A stretch of 45,434 nucleotides of DNA from Streptomyces sp. Isolate_45 (lineage in GTDB: Bacteria; Actinomycetota; Actinomycetes; Streptomycetales; Streptomycetaceae). The stretch lies in contig NZ_JANFAK020000062.1 in the NCBI RefSeq assembly GCF_024721315.2, forward strand, positions 1 through 45,434, given 5' to 3'. Positions 39,019-45,434 of the stretch are shown piece after piece. A program made the position numbers and the translations under genes. The notes under the pieces were generated by a model. The model was not told the DNA's origin. It ran no database searches and was given only the letters and a program-made list of their open reading frames with translations. How positions within the stretch are numbered: the first letter of the stretch is position 1; every line of letters starts with the position of its first letter.

Positions 39019-39993
39019 ATGGCCAAGAAGCGCCCCGCCGCGAAGACCGCGAAGCCGCAGCTCAACAACGGGGAAATCCCGGTGGTGGGCGCGCGCGAGC
39101 CCTGTCCCTGCGGATCCGGTCGCCGCTACAAGGCCTGCCACGGCGCGGCCGCCGCGCACGCCGTCACCGAGCACGTGCAGCGTCCCTTCGAGGGCCTGCC
39201 GGGCGAATGCGACTGGGTGGCGCTGCGCGAGCTCGTACCCGCCGCCACGATCCCGCTGACCCTCAAGGACGGACTGCCCGAGGGCGTCCCGTCCGTCACG
39301 CTGGTGACCGTGCTGCCCATGGCGTGGCCGGCCCTGCGCCGCGAGGACGGCTCCGTCCTGCTCGGCCTGCAGAACGACTCGACCACCGGTGACCTGGCCC
39401 GCGATATGGCCGACACCCTGGAGCGCGCGCTCGTGGCGGAACCGGGAACGCCGGTTCCGGCCCGTCGAGTTCCGGCCGAGGGCACCCGCCTGCAGGATCT
39501 GCTGGACCTGGACGGCGTTTTCGAGCCGGTTGTGCACAGCGGCTTCGAATTCTGGATTCCGGAGTCGGAAAGCGCCCAGACGTCCTCCCCCGAGATCGCC
39601 GCCTCGCTGGAACGCGCCAACGCGGCCGCCATCCCGACGGTCAAGCTGGAGGGCGTCGACGCGGCCTACTGGTGCGAGACGCCGGACAAGAACCACCTGC
39701 GCTGGGTCATGCCGCACCCCGAGGAGAAGCTGCTCGACGCGCTGGCGCGACTGCACGCCGCGGGTACCTCCTCGCTCGGCGAGGGCACCAAACTCGTGGG
39801 TTCCTTCCGCGCGCACGGCCTCGTCGTCCCTGTCTGGGACCTGCCCACCGGGGTCTCCGCCGACGACGTGGAGAAGCCGGCGGCCGAGTTCGCGGAGCGG
39901 CTCGCCGCGGCCCTGTCCACGGACGCCCCGCTCACCGCCGAGGAACGCCGCGCACGCGGTGGTCTCACGAACCGCCAGGTGACGCTCAGCTGA
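39019..39993 (+). CDS. DUF5926 protein with SEC-C zinc motif
   Basis: 324 aa. A basic N-terminus (MAKKRPAAKTAK) is followed by a SEC-C motif REPCPCGSGRRYKACHG (three Cys and a His for zinc), then a long mixed region (LPMAWPALRREDGSVLLGLQ, EGTKLVGSFRAHGLVVPVWD). This matches a conserved actinobacterial family (DUF5926) of unknown function; SEC-C motifs often contact SecA or the ribosome. RBS GGGAG lies upstream. Confidence 0.88.
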   Translation: MAKKRPAAKTAKPQLNNGEIPVVGAREPCPCGSGRRYKACHGAAAAHAVTEHVQRPFEGLPGECDWVALRELVPAATIPLTLKDGLPEGVPSVTLVTVLPMAWPALRREDGSVLLGLQNDSTTGDLARDMADTLERALVAEPGTPVPARRVPAEGTRLQDLLDLDGVFEPVVHSGFEFWIPESESAQTSSPEIAASLERANAAAIPTVKLEGVDAAYWCETPDKNHLRWVMPHPEEKLLDALARLHAAGTSSLGEGTKLVGSFRAHGLVVPVWDLPTGVSADDVEKPAAEFAERLAAALSTDAPLTAEERRARGGLTNRQVTLS

Positions 39994-40048
39994 CGCCGGC
40001 CGGCGTGCGGGAGCCGTGACGGCGGCGGCAACTCCCTCTAATCGCCTG

Positions 40049-40154
40049 CAAATCGGTGTCTGAATATCAGAGATCGAATTTGCGAACAGGCGATCTCTTG
40101 TTACCGTTCTTGTAGCCCGGTCGCTGGTGCATCCCCCGTCGCCAGCGACCGGGC
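40049..40154 (+). ncRNA. Candidate small RNA or promoter with strong terminator
   Basis: This AT-richer interval contains an interrupted inverted repeat (ATCGCCTG...CAAAT with ATTTGCGAACAGGCGAT), then a promoter-like TTGCGA, 16 bp, TACCGT. A perfect 13-bp hairpin follows (GCCCGGTCGCTGG, 40115-40127, with its complement 40142-40154; loop 14 nt). The promoter element and hairpin are so close that any transcript would be short. Alternatively the hairpin is just the terminator of the flanking convergent genes. Confidence 0.45.
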
Positions 40155-40174
40155 CCTTCCATTTCAGGCTGCGG

Positions 40175-40762
40175 TCAACCGTCGCCCGGCTCCGGTGAGT
40201 TGCTCCCGGACCGCAGGAGCAGCTGCCCTTCCTCATCCGGAACTGCAAATTCCGCTACAGCCGAGTAGTCGATCGGCTTTCCCGCGGACTCCTCCTGGGG
40301 CGTCTCGCACAAACCCGGTTCGTCCCCCGCCCCGACGACGCAGCGGATCTGCACCGTGCGTCCCTCGGGCCCCATGACGGTCAGCACGGCGTCCAGGGTC
40401 CGCCCACTGGTGTTGCGGTAGTAGCTGCGCCCCCAGGTCTGCCCCCCGCTCTCCAGGACACAGGTCTGCGCCTCCACCCCGTGCGGGGAGGAGAGTTCCG
40501 GACCGCACCGGGTGTCCGTACGGGGCCGCACGTCCGGCCCGGGTTGCGACGGGAGGACCTCGCGCTCGGCCGACCGTGCCGCGCCGGGGGTACCGGGCGC
40601 CACCGGCGTACGGGAAGGGCCGGAAAGGCCGAGCGAGGAGAGCAAACCCCCGCCTTTTCCGTCATCCTCACCGGCGAAATCCGGCCCGGCGATCGCCCCG
40701 GCGAGGGGAAGCGACAAGATGACCAGCACACCGGCGCCGATACCGATCAGGCGGAGATTCAT
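40175..40762 (-). CDS. Exported or membrane-anchored hypothetical protein
   Basis: 195 aa from the ATG at 40762. An N-terminal hydrophobic segment (LIGIGAGVLVILSLPLAG) serves as signal or anchor, followed by a Gly/Pro-rich spacer and a compact domain with cysteines (TRCGPELSS, AQTCVLESGG, QIRCVVGAG, GLCETPQEE) that could form two disulfides. The fold is not recognised. It is convergent with the DUF5926 gene across a terminator. Confidence 0.7.
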   Translation of the reverse strand: MNLRLIGIGAGVLVILSLPLAGAIAGPDFAGEDDGKGGGLLSSLGLSGPSRTPVAPGTPGAARSAEREVLPSQPGPDVRPRTDTRCGPELSSPHGVEAQTCVLESGGQTWGRSYYRNTSGRTLDAVLTVMGPEGRTVQIRCVVGAGDEPGLCETPQEESAGKPIDYSAVAEFAVPDEEGQLLLRSGSNSPEPGDG

Positions 40763-40914
40763 TCGCCGAAGATAGCGACGCCGGAAAGGGCCCCGGAGAT
40801 CCCCGCGCCCAATTCCCTTGGAAACCGGCCCTGCTGGCACCCGTACGAGTGATGCGGCCGCCACCGGGATCTCCCGGCGCTTCCCCGCACGTTCCCTTCC
40901 CGGGTCCGCCGCGC

Positions 40915-41634
40915 TCAGTAGGCGAGCCGGCTGCCACCACCCGGGGCGCCGCTGCTCGCCTCCACGAGCGCGTCCACGACCGCCTCGACGTCCGGCAACC
41001 ACAAGCCGCCTTCACCCGTCGCCGGTTCGCGTTCCCAGCAGACCTGCCCACCCCCCGAGGCGGTGGAGGGCGGCAGCAGCAAGTACCCGCCCTCGCCGTG
41101 GAAACGCAACGAGGCGGGCACGTGGTCCTTGGCGTACAGGAGTTCGCCGAGCCGCTCCAGCGAGTACGGCGCCACCAGCAACGCCCACCGGGTCGGCGTG
41201 GCGACGATCGGCCCGAGGCGCATGCCCTGCGCGTCCAGTCGTACGACGGCAAGCGCGGCGGCGGCGGCCGGCAGGCTCACCGCGCACGGCGCGGTGCCGC
41301 CGGTGGCCAGCAGCAGCGGGGCACTGGGCCGCTTGGCCCACCACCAGGCCACCATTTTGGGGTCGGTGGTGGCGGCGAGCAGTCCGGGGTCGAAGGGATG
41401 CGCGCCGGGCACCACGCAGTCGGGGTCGGGGCAGGCGCAGCGCGCACTGTCCGCGCCGGCCCGGCCCACGCCCGGGAGTACGGGCCACCGCAGGAGCGTG
41501 GCGCACCTGAGCGCCTCGTCGAGCGGGGACCGACCCGCGGCTTCGGCGGCCGCCGAAGCGGCGCGGGAGGCGGCGCGCGGGGTCTTCCACCGGTCGCGGA
41601 GCCGCTGGAGACGCCTTCCGAGGATCTCGCGCAT
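40915..41634 (-). CDS. Stand-alone bifunctional primase/polymerase (prim-pol) N-domain protein
   Basis: 239 aa. It resembles the N-terminal prim-pol domain of archaeal/plasmid primases: DSARCACPDPDCVVPGAHP near residue 65 (Cys-rich, as in these proteins), VAWWWAKRPSAPLLLATG, and a C-terminal GGQVCWEREPATGEG segment. The catalytic Asp-x-Glu motif is not obvious, so activity is uncertain. No helicase follows. It begins at 41634, ~480 bases upstream of the divergent phosphatase gene. Confidence 0.75.
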   Translation of the reverse strand: MREILGRRLQRLRDRWKTPRAASRAASAAAEAAGRSPLDEALRCATLLRWPVLPGVGRAGADSARCACPDPDCVVPGAHPFDPGLLAATTDPKMVAWWWAKRPSAPLLLATGGTAPCAVSLPAAAAALAVVRLDAQGMRLGPIVATPTRWALLVAPYSLERLGELLYAKDHVPASLRFHGEGGYLLLPPSTASGGGQVCWEREPATGEGGLWLPDVEAVVDALVEASSGAPGGGSRLAY

Positions 41635-42117
41635 GAGCGCTCGTTCCTTTCCGTTGAACGCCGAGGGGCCACATCACACCATGTGAGCGGTGTTTCACCA
41701 CACGTACACGTTTCGCGTCACTGTCCACCGGAAGCGGGTTCACACGGTCCGTGCGGTTTTCTTACGGGTCCATCAAACGTCCGGCGGGGGCGGAGAGCGA
41801 CCCGCACCGGTGTCGAGACCGGCTGCCGCCGCTAAGGACGACGGCACGTGCCGGGCGGTTCCCGGCGGTGCCGGGAGGCGTCAACTGACCCTGGGCACTA
41901 CCGATTACGTACCCGAAGCCGCTACGACGCCCGCCCAGTCGATCGCAAAAACCGTCCGCTTCCAGCTTTTTCCGGCCAAGTTTTAGCCCTGGCCGGACAG
42001 TGAGTTGTCGTCCCTCGGACACCAGGATTCCCGCTGGCGCCATGCTGGACATCGCTCCTCGTGTGCGTGTAGATGTAAATCCATCGATGGCGGCGCAGCA
42101 CGATCTGGGGGTTTGCG
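41635..42117. other. Divergent intergenic region
   Basis: 480 bases without a convincing gene between the prim-pol gene (minus) and the phosphatase leader (plus). It must hold both promoters. AT-richer patches lie around 41940-41985 and 42070-42085 (GTAGATGTAAATCC). I see no clear dyad or repeat that would define an operator. Confidence 0.5.
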
Positions 42118-42162
42118 ATGCTATATGGCGAATCGCACCAGGTGGAAAGGCGGACGCCATGA
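42118..42162 (+). CDS. 14-codon leader ORF overlapping the phosphatase start
   Basis: ATG at 42118 preceded by GGGGG. It encodes MLYGESHQVERRTP and stops with a TGA that overlaps the phosphatase ATG (ATGA at 42159-42162). This arrangement would make phosphatase translation depend on translation of the leader. Real translation is unproven. Confidence 0.4.
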   Translation: MLYGESHQVERRTP

Positions 42163-43604
42163 GCGCCCCGCATCTGCCGAAAGTGGCTGGAATCGATCCA
42201 GCAGTTACAGCGTCAGCGCAGACTCCGGCGCCCACGCCCGCTTCCACGCCCGTACGCACCACCCCCGCCCAGGCCGCCCAGCCTGCCGCGAGCAGCGTCA
42301 TCCAGGACCGGCTGGCGGGCATGGTCTCCGACCTCACCACCCTCCACGAACTCACCGAGCGCCTCGCCCGGGCCCGGGACCTCGACTCCTCCCTGCGGGA
42401 GTTCCTACGGGCCGGAGCCGCCCTGGTCGGCGCGCGTCGCGGCCTGGTCGTCCTGGAACCCTCCGACGGGCTCGGCCCCACCACCACGATCGGCCTCGGC
42501 CTGGGACGCGCGGACCTCGGCCACATCGAGACGGTGCCGCGCAGCGCCACCTCCTACGGCCGCATCCTCGACGGGCTCCCGGACGCCCACGGCGGCTCCG
42601 AGGTGCTCCCCGAACCCGGCGCCGCGCCGGCGGCCACCGGGGCCGGCGGCCAAGAACCCACCGTCGACCCCCGCCACCGCGAGGTCGCGGCCCGGCTCGG
42701 CTACGCGGCCAGCTACGCGCTGCCGCTGACCGCCGACGCCACCGGCCGGCTCGGCGCGGCCGTCTGGCTCTACGACGAACAGGCCGAACCCAACGAGCGG
42801 CAGCGCGACCTCGCCGGGCTCTACGTCCGGCACGCCGCCGAGCACCTGGCGCGGATGGTCGAGGTGGAGCGCTCCCGCACCCGGCTGGCCACCGTCACCG
42901 AGGAACTGCTGCCCAGCCGGCTGCCCCGGATCGCCGGGGTACAGCTCGCCGCCCGGCACCACACCGGACCGCGCGGCGGCGGCGACTGGTACGACGCCCT
43001 CCCGCTGCCCGAGGGCGCCATGGGACTGGCCGTCGGATCCGTCACGGGCTCCGGGCCGAGCGCCGTCGCCGCGATGGGACGGCTGCGGGCCTCGCTGCGC
43101 GCGTACGCCGTCATGGAGGGCGAGGACCCCGTCGCCGTCCTGTCCGACCTCGAACTACTGCTCCGCCTGACCGAGCCCGCCCGCTCGGCGACCGCGCTCT
43201 TCGCGTACTGCGAGCCAGCCGCGCGGAAGGTCATCCTGGCCGGGGCCGGGCACACCCCGCCCCTGCTGATCGGCGAGCGTCGCACCGAGTACGTGGAGAC
43301 CACGCTCTCCGCGCCGCTGGGGATGCTCGCCTGCTGGGAGGCACCGAGCGTGGAGATCGAGCCCGCTTCGGGAGAAACGGTGCTGCTCTACACCGACGGC
43401 CTGCTGCGGCGCACCGGCGACGCCATGGACCGGGCGTACGCCCGGCTGCACGCGGCGGCCGCGGGGGTTCCCCGTAGCGCCCGGGACGACCCGGGGGCCA
43501 TCTGCGACCACATCCTGCGGACCGTGCTGCCCGGGGAGGACCCGGCCGCGCCCGCGGCGAACCCGGACGAGGACGTGGTGCTGCTCGCCGTCCGGTTCGA
43601 CTGA
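42159..43604 (+). CDS. GAF-domain PP2C/SpoIIE-type protein phosphatase, possibly altered active site
   Basis: 481 aa. After a disordered N-terminus (1-50) comes a GAF-like domain (about 60-230) and a SpoIIE-type PP2C domain (about 255-480). The first metal Asp is present (GGGDWYD, Asp276). So are LLYTDGLL and the C-terminal NPDEDVVLLAV. The usual GDVxGxG motif reads GSVTGSG (Ser294 in place of the second metal Asp). It may have weak or no phosphatase activity or use a different metal set. Such proteins normally reset anti-anti-sigma factors. Confidence 0.9.
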   Translation: MSAPHLPKVAGIDPAVTASAQTPAPTPASTPVRTTPAQAAQPAASSVIQDRLAGMVSDLTTLHELTERLARARDLDSSLREFLRAGAALVGARRGLVVLEPSDGLGPTTTIGLGLGRADLGHIETVPRSATSYGRILDGLPDAHGGSEVLPEPGAAPAATGAGGQEPTVDPRHREVAARLGYAASYALPLTADATGRLGAAVWLYDEQAEPNERQRDLAGLYVRHAAEHLARMVEVERSRTRLATVTEELLPSRLPRIAGVQLAARHHTGPRGGGDWYDALPLPEGAMGLAVGSVTGSGPSAVAAMGRLRASLRAYAVMEGEDPVAVLSDLELLLRLTEPARSATALFAYCEPAARKVILAGAGHTPPLLIGERRTEYVETTLSAPLGMLACWEAPSVEIEPASGETVLLYTDGLLRRTGDAMDRAYARLHAAAAGVPRSARDDPGAICDHILRTVLPGEDPAAPAANPDEDVVLLAVRFD

Positions 43605-43747
43605 GACGGGGGAGCGCGCAGGTCGCGGAAGGCGATCGTCCGGTTTGACTGATATGTCACAGGTCCCTCCGGGCGCCTTCTCTTCGCACATACGATGGAT
43701 GAGGTCCATACCCGGTACCTGCATGTCGTAGCAGCTGAGGAGAAGAC

Positions 43748-45214
43748 GTGGCTGACGAGCTCACCCCGGAGACCCCGGAAGAAGAGCAGCCCCAGAAGAA
43801 GCACAAGCAGCGCAAGAACGGGCTGTACCCGGGCGTCAGCGAAGAACTCGCGGAGAGCATGCGCACCGGCTGGGCCGACACCGAACTCCGCGGCCTGGAG
43901 CCCATCGCCCAGGCGGCGCACACGGCCGAGCGCCGTGCCGCGCTGTCCGCGCGCTTCCCCGGAGACCGCCTCGTCATCGCGGCCGGCCGGCTGAAGACCC
44001 GCTCGAACGACACCGAGTACCCGTTCCGCGCCTCGACCGAGTACGCGTACCTCACCGGTGACCAGACCGAGAACGGCGTCCTGGTCCTGGAGCCCGCGGG
44101 CGCGACCGGGCACACCGCCACGATCTACCTGCTGCCCCGCTCCAACCGTGAGAACGGCGAGTTCTGGCTCTCCGGCCAGGGCGAACTGTGGGTCGGCCGA
44201 CGTCACTCCCTCACCGAGGCCGAGCAGCTCCTGGGCATCCCCGCCAAGGACGTCCGCGAGCTCGCCGAGGCCCTCGCCGAGGCGGAGGGCCCGGTCCGCA
44301 ACGTCCGGGGCCACGACTCCGTCGTCGAGACCGCCCTCACCGACAAGGTGACCAAGGAGCTCGACGAGGAACTGCGCGTCTACCTCTCCGAGGCCCGTGC
44401 CGTGAAGGACGCCTTCGAGATCGGCGAGCTCCAGAAGGCCGTCGACTCCACCGTCCGCGGCTTCGAGGACGTCGTGAAGGTCCTCGACAAGGCCGAGGCC
44501 ACGTCCGAGCGCTACATCGAGGGCACCTTCTTCCTGCGCGCCCGCGTCGAGGGCAACGACGTCGGCTACGGCTCCATCTGCGCCGCCGGCCCGCACGCCT
44601 GCACCCTGCACTGGGTCCGCAACGACGGCGACGTCCGCTCCGGCGACCTGCTGCTCCTCGACGCCGGTGTGGAGACCCACTCCCTCTACACCGCCGACGT
44701 CACGCGCACCCTGCCCATCAGCGGCAGCTACACCGACATCCAGCGCAAGATCTACGACGCGGTGTACGAGTCCCAGGAAGCCGGCATCGCCGCCGTCAAG
44801 CCGGGCGCCAAGTTCCGCGACTTCCACGACGCCTCGCAGCACGTGCTCGCCGAGAAGCTCGTCGAGTGGGGCCTGCTGGAAGGACCCGTCGAGCGCGTCC
44901 TGGAGCTCGGCCTGCAGCGCCGCTGGACCCTGCACGGCACCGGCCACATGCTCGGCATGGACGTCCACGACTGCGCCGCCGCGCGCACCGAGGCGTACGT
45001 CGACGGCACGCTGGAGCCGGGCATGTGCCTGACCGTCGAGCCGGGCCTGTACTTCCAGGCCGACGACCTGACCGTGCCCGAGGAGTACCGGGGCATCGGT
45101 GTCCGGATCGAGGACGACATCCTCGTCACCGAGGACGGCAACCGGAACCTGTCGGCCGGCCTGCCGCGCACCTCGGACGACGTCGAGGCGTGGATGGCTC
45201 GCCTCAAGGGCTGA
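43748..45214 (+). CDS. pepP: Xaa-Pro aminopeptidase (aminopeptidase P)
   Basis: 488 aa from the GTG at 43748. The N-terminal creatinase-type domain (about 30-220) is followed by the pita-bread catalytic domain with the five metal ligands: Asp in LLLLDAGVE, Asp in YTADVTRT, His in LHGTGHMLGMDVHD, Glu in LTVEPGLYF and Glu in VRIEDDIL. It removes N-terminal residues before proline. Length and motifs are normal for the family. Confidence 0.95.
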   Translation: MADELTPETPEEEQPQKKHKQRKNGLYPGVSEELAESMRTGWADTELRGLEPIAQAAHTAERRAALSARFPGDRLVIAAGRLKTRSNDTEYPFRASTEYAYLTGDQTENGVLVLEPAGATGHTATIYLLPRSNRENGEFWLSGQGELWVGRRHSLTEAEQLLGIPAKDVRELAEALAEAEGPVRNVRGHDSVVETALTDKVTKELDEELRVYLSEARAVKDAFEIGELQKAVDSTVRGFEDVVKVLDKAEATSERYIEGTFFLRARVEGNDVGYGSICAAGPHACTLHWVRNDGDVRSGDLLLLDAGVETHSLYTADVTRTLPISGSYTDIQRKIYDAVYESQEAGIAAVKPGAKFRDFHDASQHVLAEKLVEWGLLEGPVERVLELGLQRRWTLHGTGHMLGMDVHDCAAARTEAYVDGTLEPGMCLTVEPGLYFQADDLTVPEEYRGIGVRIEDDILVTEDGNRNLSAGLPRTSDDVEAWMARLKG

Positions 45215-45282
45215 GCCCGGGGCTCAAAGGGACGACAACCAACAGCCGACAGCCGGTACCCGCGCTGCGGCGTGCGGTTTGC

Positions 45283-45321
45283 GGCCTGTGGTTTGGGCCT
45301 GTGATTTTGGCCTGTGGATTG
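45283..45321. repeat. Three 13-bp tandem repeats
   Basis: GGCCTGTG begins at 45283, 45296 and 45309, followed by GTTTG, ATTTT and GATTG. The exact 13-bp period suggests slippage; it borders the unreliable end of the window. Confidence 0.6.
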
Positions 45322-45325
45322 CGGT

Positions 45326-45434
45326 CGGGGGGGGGGGGGCGCCCAACCCGGCCCCCCCCCCCCCCCCCCCCCCCGTACCCCCCCCCCCCGGGCCGGGTGG
45401 GCGGGGGGGCCGGGGGGGGGGGCGTGGGTGCCTG
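45326..45434. other. Homopolymer-rich window end, probable assembly artefact
   Basis: Runs of 13 or more G and 20 or more C, interrupted by short motifs, unlike any other part of the window. Typical of low-quality contig ends, so nothing should be read from it. Confidence 0.7.

Overview
The window is high-GC actinobacterial DNA, almost certainly from a Streptomyces chromosome. The evidence is strong GC3 bias, frequent GTG starts and ATGA/GTGA gene overlaps, SigE-family and XRE-TPR regulators, a SpoIIE-type phosphatase and HATPase anti-sigma-like protein, and exact parS sites (GTTTCACGTGAAAC). Clustered parS sites suggest a position not far from oriC. The left end cuts into a gene; the last ~110 bases are homopolymer-rich and look like a poor-quality contig end.

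Left chromosomal flank (1-12.9 kb): the C-terminus of a large two-receiver signalling protein; an ABM-domain membrane protein; an acyl-CoA ligase; a cluster of four helically phased parS sites; a SigE-family sigma factor; and a five-gene, fully ATGA-coupled operon matching the actinobacterial igr operon (chsE2-chsH2-chsE1-chsH1-ltp2) for removal of the last three carbons of a steroid side chain. Then come a small Asn-rich secreted protein, a ~1 kb gene-poor C-rich stretch, a DUF6344-like membrane protein, a GNAT acetyltransferase, a hypothetical gene interrupted by an in-frame TGA, and a small Cys protein with an apparent leaderless promoter.

Integrated element (about 12.9-31.35 kb): a complete actinomycete integrative and conjugative element (AICE) inserted into tRNA-Ser(UGA). 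The functional core is a GntR-type repressor, two small accessory genes, a TraB-type FtsK-like translocase, a DUF2637/Spd-like membrane protein, a RepSA-type HUH initiator, Xis and tyrosine integrase. The displaced 3' half of the host tRNA and its original terminator lie at the left junction. The tRNA at the right junction is a hybrid whose 3' half came from the element, with a different variable arm and an encoded CCA. Two cargo modules stand out. One (about 13.0-20.1 kb) has an XRE-TPR regulator with a palindromic operator, divergent from very small peptides and a JmjC oxygenase - aldo/keto reductase - APH-like kinase operon. The other (28.7-30.95 kb) is an AT-richer triad between int and the att site: a TIGR04255-like protein, an HTH protein and an unknown protein with a VAQDCEL motif. 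These two are the best candidates for an undescribed system: a peptide-modification system and a defence or regulatory module.

Right chromosomal flank (31.4-45.4 kb): a secreted trypsin-like protease behind four 14-bp tandem repeats; a LysR - cysteine dioxygenase - YeiH exporter group suggesting cysteine-sulfur disposal; an HtrA/DegP-like protease with a disordered Pro/Ala-rich N-terminus; a glycerophosphodiesterase; an RsbW-like ATPase; a SEC-C/DUF5926 protein; a candidate small RNA with a strong terminator; an exported hypothetical protein; a lone primase-polymerase-like protein; a GAF/SpoIIE phosphatase lacking a usual metal-binding Asp, preceded by an overlapping 14-codon leader ORF; and an Xaa-Pro aminopeptidase.

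All calls are by eye from the sequence. Family names rest on recognisable motifs and context, not on database searches.
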